From an uncultured Chloroflexota bacterium (lineage in GTDB: Bacteria; Chloroflexota; Dehalococcoidia; Lucifugimonadales; UBA826): 64,000 nt of DNA. The stretch lies in the NCBI GenBank assembly GCA_913045625.1, contig CAJWPE010000001.1:62001-126000 (forward strand). Direction: 5' to 3'. This document shows positions 8,004 through 16,953 of this stretch, piece after piece; positions within the stretch are counted from its first letter, which is position 1; each line of letters begins with the position of its first letter. Below the pieces are notes generated by a model that was not told where the DNA came from, searched no databases, and saw only the letters and a program-made list of their open reading frames with translations. Both the position numbers and the translations under genes were made by a program.

Positions 8004-9361
8004 GAGTTAACTTCTAGTAAGGTGTCTTTAATTTCAAAAATTTGTTTTTTGATTTTGTCATCACTGAGCATTAATTCTGAAATTTTTAAACACCCATGTA
8101 AAACAGTTGAATGGTCTCTATTTCCTAACACTTTTCCTATTGCAGATAAGCTCATAGATGTTTCTTCTCTTAAAATATACATAGTTATTTGTCTAGGAAT
8201 TAAAAAATTTGTTCTTCTCTGTTTTCCTTTAATTTGATCTTGAGTAACTGAGAAATGTTCTGCAACAGTTTTAATTACTTCTTCACTAGTAAATGTCTTT
8301 GAAGATTGAGAGATAAAGTCGATATCATTGGATATGAAGTTTAAAAGTTCGTTTGATGTTGCTTTATTTCCGTTAAATTGAGACCAAGCGGCAACCCTAT
8401 TAAGTATTCCCTCAAGTTGTCGTATGTTTGATGATGTTTTCTTTGCCATTATTTCGTAAATATTGTTAGGGAATTGAACCTCTAAAGTTGAAGCTTTTGA
8501 TTGAAGAATTGCCATTCTTGTTTCATAAGAAGGTTTTTGAATATCAGCTGTTAAACCTCCAGAGAGCCTAGACGTTATTCGGGCTTGTAATACATCTAAT
8601 TTGCTTAAAGGTCTATCTAGTGCCACCACAATTTGTTTATTTTGCAGATGAAGTTCATTAAATGTGTGAAAAAACCCTTCTTGTGTTTGTTCTTTTCCAA
8701 TTAAAAATTGTAGGTCGTCTATTAATAGTGCATCAACATTTCGAAAATTAAGTCGAAAAGACTCTGTAGTTTGGTGTTTGATAGAAGATATGTACTGATT
8801 AGTGAATTCTTCAGAGGTAATGTACAAAGCGTTTTTACCTTGATTTCTTAAAGAATGGCCTATTGCATGTAGTAAGTGAGTTTTACCTAATCCCACTCCT
8901 GAATAAAATACAATAGGATTAAAAGCTGTTCCTGGACTATCTGAAACGGCCTTAGCCCCGGCAAAGGCTAATTGATTTGTATCTCCAACAACAAAGGAAT
9001 CAAAAGTATATTTAGGGTTGAGTGGAAAAATATTTTTATTATCATTTTTGATTGGTGTTATTGTAGTGTCAAGTTTTGAATTCTGAACAATTTCTGAGCC
9101 TTGTAAATAATTAACTTGGATTCTTTTTTCTGAAACGTTATTCAATTCACGTTCAATTATTCCTGCCATTCTTTCTTGGAGATATTGAGCGGTAAACGAG
9201 CTATTTACTTTGACATTTATAGTTGAATTTTCTTCATCAAAAGCTACTCCGGAAGTATCCTTCAGCCATGTTTCGAAACTAGCTTTTGGTATTCTCATTT
9301 CAATTTTGCCAAGTACAGCTTGCCAAATATTTTGAGCTTTTTTACTTTGATGTTCGTTCAA
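8000..9361 (-). CDS. dnaA: Chromosomal replication initiator DnaA
   Basis: DnaA of 453 residues. Domain I is at about 1-80 and a variable linker follows to 110. The AAA+ domain has Walker A GVGLGKTH near 155-162 and Walker B ALLIDDLQFL near 211-220, with a sensor/arginine segment ARITSRLSGG. Domain IV carries the DNA-binding signature RDHSTVLHG near the C terminus. The start is TTG 9361, preceded by TAAGG at nine bases. It is followed by a histidine phosphatase in a four-base overlap; dnaN is not adjacent, so the usual dnaA-dnaN order is broken. The 416-base upstream region has no evident DnaA boxes. Confidence 0.97.
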   Translation of the reverse strand: MNEHQSKKAQNIWQAVLGKIEMRIPKASFETWLKDTSGVAFDEENSTINVKVNSSFTAQYLQERMAGIIERELNNVSEKRIQVNYLQGSEIVQNSKLDTTITPIKNDNKNIFPLNPKYTFDSFVVGDTNQLAFAGAKAVSDSPGTAFNPIVFYSGVGLGKTHLLHAIGHSLRNQGKNALYITSEEFTNQYISSIKHQTTESFRLNFRNVDALLIDDLQFLIGKEQTQEGFFHTFNELHLQNKQIVVALDRPLSKLDVLQARITSRLSGGLTADIQKPSYETRMAILQSKASTLEVQFPNNIYEIMAKKTSSNIRQLEGILNRVAAWSQFNGNKATSNELLNFISNDIDFISQSSKTFTSEEVIKTVAEHFSVTQDQIKGKQRRTNFLIPRQITMYILREETSMSLSAIGKVLGNRDHSTVLHGCLKISELMLSDDKIKKQIFEIKDTLLEVNS

Positions 9362-9420
9362 TAAAATATGCCTTATTAAAAAAATTGAACATATTTTGGA
9401 TATAAAGAAACGTGCCCTAA

Positions 9421-9474
9421 ATGAAAGGTACTAAAATTTTTGAAGAAATTTTATCTGTATCTATGTCTGAATAA
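9421..9474 (+). CDS. Possible 17-residue leader peptide
   Basis: A short frame from ATG 9421 to TAA 9474 encodes MKGTKIFEEILSVSMSE. There is no good Shine-Dalgarno. It ends two bases before a terminator-like hairpin, the arrangement of a leader peptide and attenuator, but the closest downstream gene (htrA) starts about 260 bases later. It may be chance. Confidence 0.2.
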   Translation: MKGTKIFEEILSVSMSE

Positions 9475-9476
9475 TG

Positions 9477-9520
9477 CCGGAGAGCAGGTTAGATCTTTCA
9501 TTGAATTTCTCCGGTTTTAT
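9477..9520 (+). terminator. Hairpin with T-rich tail
   Basis: CCGGAGA (9477-9483) pairs with TCTCCGG (9508-9514), with a G-T extension inside and a 24-base loop, followed by TTTTATTATTTT. The stem is GC-rich against an AT-rich background. No annotated plus-strand gene ends just upstream, so it would terminate a small transcript or act as an attenuator. Confidence 0.45.
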
Positions 9521-9742
9521 TATTTTAATATTCAAAATTGTTTCGTGGATTCTTTGTACACCTGAAAATCTAGTGGTGCAAGGGGTTAAAGCGATAATTT
9601 GAATGTCAATATATTTCTAGCTAAAAATCCCATGAATTACTTTTCATGAATGAAAGTTCTTGCTTGAGCCTAAATTTTAGATTTTTCTTAAACTATGTAT
9701 TTATTTAATATAATTATTTTAAAATAAGATAAATTGATATGT

Positions 9743-9771
9743 TTAAAATTTACTGTTTTTAAAGATATAAT
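9743..9771 (+). promoter_or_regulatory. htrA promoter with leaderless geometry
   Basis: A consensus -10 TATAAT (9766-9771) lies six bases before the htrA ATG (9778). A weak -35 TTAAAA (9743-9748) lies 17 bases upstream. Transcription would start at or beside the A of the ATG, which fits the lack of a Shine-Dalgarno. Confidence 0.5.
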
Positions 9772-9777
9772 TTTATT

Positions 9778-10878
9778 ATGAAATATATAAATTCAATCAA
9801 ACTATTTTTAACCATTTTCTCAATTCTATTATTGAATACAATTATTTTTGTTTCCTGTGAAAAAGATACCTCTGTTGATAATATAGATTCTGAGTTAAAT
9901 TCCACACCGATTGAGTCCAACAGCCAATCTATGCCCTTGGTTGTTGTATCTGAATCTCTTACTACTGTTCAAGCCGTAGGTTTATTGACACCATCTGTAG
10001 TACAAATTTCTACAGAACAATTATCTTTAGGTAGTTTTAATCAAGTGATTCCGAGATCTGGAGTTGGTTCTGGAATAATTTTGGATTATCAAGGCCATAT
10101 TTTAACTAATAATCATGTTGTTGAAGGTAGGAATACTATTGATGTAACTTTAAGTGATGGAAGATCTTTTGAAGCAAATTTGGTTGGGAGTGATCCTAGA
10201 ACAGATTTAGCAGTGATAAAAATTAGTGGAGAAAATTTAATTCCTGCTAAATTAGGTAATTCAGAAAATTTATTAGTTGGTGAAGATGTAATAGCTGTTG
10301 GTCATGCATTAGCTTTGAAAGGAGGTCCTACGGTTAGCAAAGGTGTTATAAGCGCATTGGAAAGAACAATTGATTTAGATGCACAAACGTCAATGGTAGA
10401 TTTGATACAAACAGATGCGTCGATTAATCCGGGTAATAGTGGCGGTCCTCTGTCTAATCTTGCAGGTGAAGTAATTGGAATTAATACGGCTATAATTGAC
10501 GATTCTAATGGAATTGGTTTTGCAATAAATATTGATGATGCAAAGATAGTTACTGATCAATTAGTTAAAAAAGGTGAGGTGCAGCGAGGTTTTATAGGCA
10601 TTTCCCCATTTAATGTTACTAAAGCTTTAAAAGAACAATTAGAACTTCCCGTTGAAGAAGGTGTAGTGGTTGGAAGAGTGATTCCAGATTTTCCTGCTTC
10701 TCAATCTGGAATTGAAGTAGAGGATGTTATCGTTAAGCTTAATGATGTTCCTATAACTAATGCTGGAGATTTGTCTAAATTTCTGATTTCAAACTCACCA
10801 GGTATAAATATTTTGGTTACTTTTTACAGAAAAAGTGAATTAATGCAAACAGAATTAACATTGTCTGATGCACCTTAA
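9778..10878 (+). CDS. HtrA/DegP-type serine protease lipoprotein
   Basis: Trypsin-like envelope protease of 366 residues. The N-terminal hydrophobic segment ends in a lipobox, FVSC, with Cys27 as lipidation site, so the protein is membrane-anchored outside. The catalytic triad is His113 (NNHVVEG), Asp143 (TDLAV) and Ser221 (NPGNSGGP). One PDZ domain follows at about 265-360 (EEGVVVGRVIPDFPASQSGI). One PDZ domain is the DegS/HtrA-like layout. The likely role is quality control of secreted proteins. It precedes cytochrome c maturation genes by 20 bases. Confidence 0.93.
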   Translation: MKYINSIKLFLTIFSILLLNTIIFVSCEKDTSVDNIDSELNSTPIESNSQSMPLVVVSESLTTVQAVGLLTPSVVQISTEQLSLGSFNQVIPRSGVGSGIILDYQGHILTNNHVVEGRNTIDVTLSDGRSFEANLVGSDPRTDLAVIKISGENLIPAKLGNSENLLVGEDVIAVGHALALKGGPTVSKGVISALERTIDLDAQTSMVDLIQTDASINPGNSGGPLSNLAGEVIGINTAIIDDSNGIGFAINIDDAKIVTDQLVKKGEVQRGFIGISPFNVTKALKEQLELPVEEGVVVGRVIPDFPASQSGIEVEDVIVKLNDVPITNAGDLSKFLISNSPGINILVTFYRKSELMQTELTLSDAP

Positions 10879-10886
10879 TTTTTGTA

Positions 10887-10892
10887 TATAAT
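10887..10892 (+). promoter_or_regulatory. -10 element six bases before ccmH ATG
   Basis: TATAAT (10887-10892) ends six bases before ATG 10899, the same spacing as at htrA. No Shine-Dalgarno is visible. This implies an internal promoter making a leaderless ccmH message. Confidence 0.4.
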
Positions 10893-10898
10893 TTACCT

Positions 10899-11303
10899 AT
10901 GAGAAGATTTGGAACCTATATATTTTTGTGTCTATTTTTGTTTTCAGCTTGTTCTGAGAATTTTAAAGATATGAATCCTGAAGAGCTTAGAATTATTTCA
11001 TTAAATAAAGAAATAATGTGTCCAGTATGCCCAGGTGAATCTATCGATCAGTCTCAAAATGATTTAGCAATTCAGATGCGATTAATTGTAACTAAATTGG
11101 TAAATGAAAATAAATCTGATGAAGAAATCAAAGAATATTTTGTTGAAAGGTATGGTGAGGTAGTTTTAATGGAGCCATCAGCAAATGGATTTGGATTGAT
11201 AGCATGGGCTGTTCCTTGGATCGCATTTGTGTCTACAATTTTCTTAGTGATCTTTTTAATTAAGAGAATGAGTTCTGCAGCTAATTCTAGGGAAGTTGAG
11301 TGA
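10899..11303 (+). CDS. ccmH: Cytochrome c maturation protein CcmH
   Basis: Apocytochrome thiol-reducing component of 134 residues. After a signal/lipoprotein segment (FLFSACSE) comes the family motif MCPVCPGESIDQSQ near 40-53, whose CxxC matches the CcmH/Ccl2 redox pair. A C-terminal transmembrane helix (about 97-120) anchors it. It works outside the membrane with the CcmF heme lyase, the next gene, which it overlaps by eight bases. ccmA-E are not in this window. Confidence 0.9.
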   Translation: MRRFGTYIFLCLFLFSACSENFKDMNPEELRIISLNKEIMCPVCPGESIDQSQNDLAIQMRLIVTKLVNENKSDEEIKEYFVERYGEVVLMEPSANGFGLIAWAVPWIAFVSTIFLVIFLIKRMSSAANSREVE

Positions 11304-13299
11304 TAAATTGGTAGAAATTGGTCAAATATCTTTAATTACATCTTTTATTGTGGTTATTTACACTTCAATAGTCGGTTTTGCTGGTGGAGTTTTGAACGGA
11401 AGAGATTTAGCTCAAAGTTCACGATGGGGCTTTTATTCAATCCCAATTTTATTAATTGTAACTACAATTACACTTATTTATTCTTTTGTAACGAATGATT
11501 TTTCTGTCAAATATGTTGCTGAAAATAGTAATTTAGCTATGCCAAGCGCGTATGCGTGGGTTGCGTTTTATTCAGGAAATGAAGGTTCTTTATTATATAT
11601 TGCAGCAGCTTTTTCTATTATGTCTTCATTATCGGTGTTAATTTTAAATAAAAAACTTCCATATACAGCACCTTATGCATTGGGTGTAATGTCACTAGTA
11701 TTAATGTTTTTTATAGCAGTACTTTTGTTTATGGCTAATCCTTTAGAGAAATTGCCAATAGTTCCCATTGATGGCAAGGGTATTAATCCATTATTAATTC
11801 ACTTTGGAATGTTTATTCACCCACCATTTCAAATGTTGGGATTAATCTCAGTTGCAATTCCTTTTTCTGTTTGTATTGCTACTTTGATCTCTGGGAGAGG
11901 CTCGCGAGATGAATGGGTTGATCAAGGAAGATTATGGGGGATGATTTCATGGTTACTTTTAACGATAGGGCTAATTTTAGGTGGATGGTGGGCATATACC
12001 ATCTTAGGATGGGGAGGATATTGGGCTTGGGATCCTGTTGAAAATTCTGCTTTAATGCCTTGGCTTGCTATGACGGCTTTTGTCCATTCAATTATGGTTC
12101 AAAAGAGAAGAGGTTTGTTTAGGATGTGGAATATGATTCTTATAATTACAGCCTTTACTATGGCGCAATTGGGCATGTTTATTAATAGGGGAGGTCCAGT
12201 TCCTTCTGTTCACTCATTTGCAGAGTCTACAATGGGTTGGGTTTTTCTAGGAGTCATGGCCCTGACATTATTTTTATCTATTGTGATTTTTATTTTTAGG
12301 TTTGATACTTTAAAAAGTAGAGGTGTACTTGAGTCCCCTATTTCTAGAGAGGCTGTTTTTTTGTCTCAAAATGCCCTGTTTCTTCTAATTGCTTTTGTAA
12401 CTTTATGGGGAACTATTTTTCCTATATTTTCTGAAACATTCGATGAAACTACTATGACTATTGGCCAGCCTTTTTTTAATAAAGTAAATGGCCCATTGAT
12501 GCTTTTGTTAATATTTTTAATGGGCATAGGTCCTTTGTTGCCATGGAGAAAAGCTTCATTAAATTCTTTATTTAAAATGCTTACATTTCCTTTGATTTTA
12601 AGTATTTTAATCATTGCAGTATGTTTTCTTTTAGGCTTGACAAAAATCTGGGCAATTTTCGGTTTTGCTACTTGTGCTATTGCTTTAGGAGGCATAATTC
12701 AAGAATGGTTTAGGGGAACAAAATCACGTGTTAAAAGAGGGGAGAAAGTTCACCTTTCATTTATACGTTTGATAAATTCAAACAGGCCGAGGTATGGGGG
12801 TTATATTGTCCACATATCTATTATTATGCTTGCTATGGGAATCACTGCATCATCATTTTATGATGTTCAAAAAGATGTTGTGATGGCAGTAGGTGAAAGT
12901 CAATCAATTGGAGATTACACATTTAAGTATTTAGGTGTTTCGGAAGAAATTTTCCCAGATCGAATTGAAGAGACTGCAAAATTTGAACTTTGGACTAACG
13001 GTGAGTTTGTAGACTATTTATATCCCTATAGAGCTTTTTATCCTGAATTTAGGATTTCCGCTACAAGAGGTGCTATTCATTCAAATTTGATAAGAGATTT
13101 TTACTTGGTTCCGTCAGATTTTAAAGAAGATGGTCAGGCACTTTTTAGAGTATTAATTAATCCAATGGTTTCATGGATGTGGATTTCTGGGCCAATATTA
13201 ATTTTTGGAACAATATTTTCTTTGACAGTAAGTGTTAGGAGACGAAAAAAAATTAAACTTCCTATTGCAAATTCTATTTTTGTTTCGAGATCATTATAA
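11296..13299 (+). CDS. ccmF: Heme lyase CcmF/NrfE family
   Basis: Polytopic protein of 667 residues with about 15 hydrophobic segments. The heme-handling WWD signature WGGYWAWDPVENSALMPW lies near 238-256, with conserved histidines in HFGMFIHPPFQMLG and AFVHSIM and a downstream GGPVPSVHSF. CcmF attaches heme to apocytochrome c on the outer face of the membrane. The start is TTG 11296 (AGGGAAG upstream), overlapping ccmH. The next gene starts immediately after the stop. It indicates c-type cytochromes and a System I-like pathway. Confidence 0.93.
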   Translation: MSDKLVEIGQISLITSFIVVIYTSIVGFAGGVLNGRDLAQSSRWGFYSIPILLIVTTITLIYSFVTNDFSVKYVAENSNLAMPSAYAWVAFYSGNEGSLLYIAAAFSIMSSLSVLILNKKLPYTAPYALGVMSLVLMFFIAVLLFMANPLEKLPIVPIDGKGINPLLIHFGMFIHPPFQMLGLISVAIPFSVCIATLISGRGSRDEWVDQGRLWGMISWLLLTIGLILGGWWAYTILGWGGYWAWDPVENSALMPWLAMTAFVHSIMVQKRRGLFRMWNMILIITAFTMAQLGMFINRGGPVPSVHSFAESTMGWVFLGVMALTLFLSIVIFIFRFDTLKSRGVLESPISREAVFLSQNALFLLIAFVTLWGTIFPIFSETFDETTMTIGQPFFNKVNGPLMLLLIFLMGIGPLLPWRKASLNSLFKMLTFPLILSILIIAVCFLLGLTKIWAIFGFATCAIALGGIIQEWFRGTKSRVKRGEKVHLSFIRLINSNRPRYGGYIVHISIIMLAMGITASSFYDVQKDVVMAVGESQSIGDYTFKYLGVSEEIFPDRIEETAKFELWTNGEFVDYLYPYRAFYPEFRISATRGAIHSNLIRDFYLVPSDFKEDGQALFRVLINPMVSWMWISGPILIFGTIFSLTVSVRRRKKIKLPIANSIFVSRSL

Positions 13300-13671
13300 A
13301 TGGTTATATTAATATCACTAGTTTTATGTTTGTTTCCGCTGATTTTAATTATATTTCCGTTAATTCGTAAATACTCTGCATCAGAATTTATTCCACAAGA
13401 TGAATCATCGTTGTTTTCTGATTTGGAAAGACGATGGGATTCTGCTATAGAAGGGTTAAGAAGTACTGAATTGGAAAGAATGGTAGGTAATTTGCATGAT
13501 CAAGATTATGAATGGTTAAAAAACATCCATTTATTTGAGGCTGCCCTAGTGCTGAAAGCTTTAGATCTTCAAGAATCTGAACAAAATGCTTTAATTGAAG
13601 AAGTTAAAATGGAGGTTTTTAGAACTGTTTTGATTTCTCAAGAAAAATATAATTTGGAGGAAAAAGATTGA
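13300..13671 (+). CDS. Small single-pass membrane protein of the ccm cluster
   Basis: Protein of 123 residues not recognised by motif. An N-terminal transmembrane helix (about 2-24) is followed by a charged, mostly helical soluble region of about 100 residues. It starts on the base after the ccmF stop and overlaps the next gene by three or four bases, so it belongs to the same operon. Position and layout resemble the membrane-anchored N-terminal part of CcmI-type assembly proteins, but no TPR is seen. That role is inference from context. Confidence 0.75.
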   Translation: MVILISLVLCLFPLILIIFPLIRKYSASEFIPQDESSLFSDLERRWDSAIEGLRSTELERMVGNLHDQDYEWLKNIHLFEAALVLKALDLQESEQNALIEEVKMEVFRTVLISQEKYNLEEKD

Positions 13672-14831
13672 AAGTTTTTACCTTAATATTTTTTAGCCTA
13701 TTCATTTTATTTTTTGAATCTCCACTTGTTTATTCTAATGAAAATGAATTGTCTATTTCAGGTAATTTAACTAATTTAACCAACGATGAAAGTTCTGTCG
13801 GTGATGTAGAAATTACACTGCATATTAGTTCTTTGGAAAAAGAATCTCAAACTTTTTCAAGTTTAACTAATGTAGAGGGTAAATTTGAATTTAAAAACAT
13901 TCCATACTTAGAAAGTTCTTTATATGGTGTTTCACTGATTTATCAAGATGCCATCTATGTTGAATCAGTAAGTTTTGATCAAAAAATCCCCTTGGATATC
14001 AAGATTAATGTTTTTGATTCTTCTAGTTCAGATGATTCTATAATCATTCAAAATGCTTCTATGGTTTTTGATAACATCAATTCTGAATTACAGACAATTT
14101 CTGTTTTGGAAGTTGTAACTATTTTGAACGATTCACTAGTAGCTTATGTTCCAGGTGAAGGACCCATGGATTTGTTAAGATTTGGTCTTCCTGAGGGCGC
14201 CTCAAATTTAAATGTAGATACAAATATTTTTGAATCTAATTACGTTCAGGTTGACAGAGGTTTCGCTTTAATTGCTTCTATTCTTCCTGGAAGTCATGAA
14301 TTAACTTATTCTTATGAAATTCCTTATCAAAACTCTATTTTTGAATATATTAAAAATTGGAGATATGGTGCTAACAATCTCAGAATAATTATTCCTACTT
14401 CAGATATTATTCTCAATAGTAATTTTTCTGATCCTGTTTTGGATACAGAAATTGGAGGAAGAGTATATTCTGTTCTGGAAACAACAAATGTTTCTAAAGG
14501 TTTTGAGTCAACAATTGAAATTAAAAATTTGCCCAAATTAGTTTGGTATCAAAAGTTTTCTCAAGATTTTAATTCTCTAAAATTTGAATATTCTGCTCCC
14601 ATTGCATTAGCTCTAATCCTTTTGATTATAGGTATTTGGGGTATTTCTAATACTTTGAAATTTAGAAAAAGATCAAACCTTTGGTTTCCTGGATCCAGCG
14701 AAAAACAAGTACTTGAAGATATGATGTCAGAATTGGAAATTAAGCATAATTCTGGAGCTGTTTCTGATGACTATTATTTTTCTAGAAAAAATGATTTGTT
14801 ACTCAGGCAATCTAATGTTAACGAAACATAA
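13668..14831 (+). CDS. Secreted, membrane-anchored protein with carboxypeptidase regulatory-like domain
   Basis: Protein of 387 residues with an N-terminal signal peptide (about 1-24), then a beta-rich region like a carboxypeptidase regulatory/CnaB-like fold (NVEGKFEFKNIPY near 65-77). A second beta domain follows, then a transmembrane helix near 305-327 (APIALALILLIIGIWGI). The cytoplasmic tail EDMMSELEIKHNSGAVSDDYY resembles a short SHOCT-like helix pair. Start TTG 13668 is chosen because GGAGG lies seven bases upstream. It is cotranscribed with the ccm genes; function unknown. Confidence 0.75.
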   Translation: MKVFTLIFFSLFILFFESPLVYSNENELSISGNLTNLTNDESSVGDVEITLHISSLEKESQTFSSLTNVEGKFEFKNIPYLESSLYGVSLIYQDAIYVESVSFDQKIPLDIKINVFDSSSSDDSIIIQNASMVFDNINSELQTISVLEVVTILNDSLVAYVPGEGPMDLLRFGLPEGASNLNVDTNIFESNYVQVDRGFALIASILPGSHELTYSYEIPYQNSIFEYIKNWRYGANNLRIIIPTSDIILNSNFSDPVLDTEIGGRVYSVLETTNVSKGFESTIEIKNLPKLVWYQKFSQDFNSLKFEYSAPIALALILLIIGIWGISNTLKFRKRSNLWFPGSSEKQVLEDMMSELEIKHNSGAVSDDYYFSRKNDLLLRQSNVNET

Positions 14832-14896
14832 TAATGCTTAAATATGACTAGATAGAATTTTATTAATCGTGTAAATTTATATTAAACAATTAATTA

Positions 14897-15148
14897 GTGG
14901 CTATTATGATTGATTCTATGATTTTGACTGGTTCTTGCCCAAGATGTGGGGTAGGAACATTGATTAATGATGAAGATATTTTTGGAGTTCGAATAGTCTG
15001 CGTAATGTGTGGACATAATCGAGACTTGGGAAGATTGCCTTTGAAAGTTCGTAATATTCGTGAAATTGTTATTGCATTATTGGAACAAGAGAAAAACTCT
15101 AAAATTAAACAGAGAATAGCCACATATCCCCCTTCCACTTTTGGGTAA
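14897..15148 (+). CDS. Small zinc-ribbon protein
   Basis: Protein of 83 residues with CPRCG and CVMCG knuckles about 20 residues apart, a classic two-CxxC zinc ribbon, then a basic helical tail (LKVRNIREIVIALLEQEKN). The start is GTG 14897 or ATG 14906; neither has a strong Shine-Dalgarno. The stop overlaps the ATG of the next gene (TAATG). Such small ribbons bind nucleic acid or protein partners; no specific role can be given. Confidence 0.7.
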   Translation: MAIMIDSMILTGSCPRCGVGTLINDEDIFGVRIVCVMCGHNRDLGRLPLKVRNIREIVIALLEQEKNSKIKQRIATYPPSTFG

Positions 15149-15843
15149 TGTTCTTGTTTTCATATCCTTTATATATTGACCCTAGAGTACTAAGTTTCTA
15201 TGACAATATTAATTTACAAAGAATCTTAGATTATGATCAAATTTCATCACTGACGACTTTTACTTCTAAAACTTTGGTGATTGGCTCTAATAATAATGTT
15301 TTTCTTGATTCTTTAAAAAAATCTTTTTCTGAAATCACAGTTCTTGAAGAGATAGGTGGACTAAATGATCAAACAGAAAAATTTTCGTCAATAATTTTTT
15401 CAGATTTTTATTTCATGAATATTTTGGATTCTGAAGACCAGAGAGAAACTTTAAAAATATTGTTTGAAAGACTAGAGCCTGACGGTGAAATAATTTTTAA
15501 TTTGGACCTTTTCAAAGGAGGTAAATTTCTAGATGATCCGGCAGTAAATTCATTTGTGAGTCAAACAGAAATTGATGATGAAATTTTTATGTTGTTTAAT
15601 AGACAAGAATATGATTATTTTTCACAAATTTTATATCAGAATTTCACCTTAGAAATTTTAAATTTGTCAGGCGAATTAATTAACACTTTAAAATTTGAGC
15701 AAGAACTTAGATACACTTTCTTGCCGGAAATTAAACATTTGTTTGATTTGTGTGGCCTTAAAATCCAGCATATGTATTCAAGTTTTAATGGATCTCAATT
15801 ACTAGAGAGTAGTGACGAAGTAGTATTTATCTTATGTAAATAA
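15148..15843 (+). CDS. Degenerate methyltransferase-like protein
   Basis: Protein of 231 residues. The C-terminal half looks like a class I SAM methyltransferase end: LERLEPDGEIIFNL (post-motif I strand), ELRYTFLPEIKHLFDLCGLK and a final FNGSQL segment resembling YGDFDG. The N-terminal glycine-rich SAM motif is missing, replaced by LVIGSNNNVFLDSL. It may be a non-catalytic relative. It is coupled by TAATG to the zinc-ribbon gene. No close function can be assigned. Confidence 0.65.
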   Translation: MFLFSYPLYIDPRVLSFYDNINLQRILDYDQISSLTTFTSKTLVIGSNNNVFLDSLKKSFSEITVLEEIGGLNDQTEKFSSIIFSDFYFMNILDSEDQRETLKILFERLEPDGEIIFNLDLFKGGKFLDDPAVNSFVSQTEIDDEIFMLFNRQEYDYFSQILYQNFTLEILNLSGELINTLKFEQELRYTFLPEIKHLFDLCGLKIQHMYSSFNGSQLLESSDEVVFILCK

Positions 15844-15924
15844 TTTTCAATTAATTGAGCTTAAGTCTACTTTACGATAAAAAGACTATAGTTCGTATTA
15901 TTTCCTATTAATCTGCCGTACAGC

Positions 15925-16938
15925 CTACTGTCGTACTCTAGGGAAATAATGACATCCATATTGTTCATAACAGCCTCCTGCTATGGCTACACTATGATTG
16001 GGTCCTACTTCTTTGTATTCTATAATTTGCTCTGAATTCTCAGGATCAGGACATAGTTGTTCATAACTACAACATGATGGTGGGTTAATAGGAGAGGGTA
16101 CTTCACCTTGCAAAATATTTTCTTCTTTATCACTATCAGGATGATATGGTAAAGCGGCTCCAATTAAAGCCTGAGTATATGGATGTGTAGGGTTATCAAA
16201 TAGATCGTCGGTATCAGCTGTTTCAACCATTTTACCTAAGTACATTACACCCATTTTGTCACACATATAGCGGACTGTAGCTAAATGGTGTGCGATTAAA
16301 AGGTATGTTAATCCGTACTCTTTTTGTAAATCCATTAGAAGATTCATAATTTGGGCTCTAATAGATACATCAAGTGCAGAAACTGGTTCATCCAAAACAA
16401 TTAGTTTTGGATTAAGAGCTAACGCACGAGCAACACCAATTCGTTGTCTTTGTCCACCAGAAAATTCGTGAGGATATAGGCCAGCTTGGTATGGGTGAAG
16501 GCCTACTTGTTCTAAAATTTCTCCGACTTTACTTTTTACTTCACCTTTTGTGAGGTTAGTATTTACTTGAAGTGGTTCTGAAATAATGCCTTCTACTCTC
16601 ATCCTAGGATTAAGTGAGGCCCAGGGATCTTGGAATACCGCCTGAACTTTAGATTTATAATCTTTTTGTGACGACCCTTTTTTGTCTAAAGCATTTCTAC
16701 CTTCAAAAATTATTTCTCCATCGGTAGGTACTTCTAGCTGTAGAATCATTTTTGCTGTAGTAGATTTTCCGCATCCTGATTCACCAACCAAGCCGTATGT
16801 AGTACCTTCTTCAATAGTCAAGTTGATTCCATCAACAGCTTTTAAATATTCATGCCCACCAGTTAAAAAGTTGCCGCCAACTGGAAAGTGTTTCTTTAAA
16901 TTTTTTAACTCTAAAAGAGCTCCGTTTTCGCTAGTCAT
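15925..16938 (-). CDS. Oligopeptide-type ABC transporter ATPase, OppF/DppF-like
   Basis: ATPase of 337 residues: Walker A GESGCGKST, Q-loop AVFQDPWASLNP, signature FSGGQRQRIGVARAL and Walker B KLIVLDEPVSALD. The usual OppF C-terminal oligopeptide region is present, but its tail is rich in cysteine (PSCCSYEQLCPDP and GGCYEQYGCHYFP). It powers peptide, nickel or other solute uptake with a partner ATPase, the upstream OppD-like gene 15 bases away. No permease or binding protein gene lies in the window. AGGAG precedes the ATG. Confidence 0.93.
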   Translation of the reverse strand: MTSENGALLELKNLKKHFPVGGNFLTGGHEYLKAVDGINLTIEEGTTYGLVGESGCGKSTTAKMILQLEVPTDGEIIFEGRNALDKKGSSQKDYKSKVQAVFQDPWASLNPRMRVEGIISEPLQVNTNLTKGEVKSKVGEILEQVGLHPYQAGLYPHEFSGGQRQRIGVARALALNPKLIVLDEPVSALDVSIRAQIMNLLMDLQKEYGLTYLLIAHHLATVRYMCDKMGVMYLGKMVETADTDDLFDNPTHPYTQALIGAALPYHPDSDKEENILQGEVPSPINPPSCCSYEQLCPDPENSEQIIEYKEVGPNHSVAIAGGCYEQYGCHYFPRVRQ

Positions 16939-16953
16939 TTTTTTAAGTTCTCC

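Larger units (their letters stand above)
9362..9777. other. 416-base intergenic region between dnaA and htrA
   Basis: AT-rich divergent intergenic region. It holds a possible 17-codon frame (9421-9474), a GC-rich hairpin with a T-rich tail (9477-9520), an imperfect inverted repeat around 9637-9658 (ACTTTTCAT/ATGAAAGT) and the htrA -10 element. No tRNA, rRNA or DnaA-box cluster was found in it. Confidence 0.6.
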
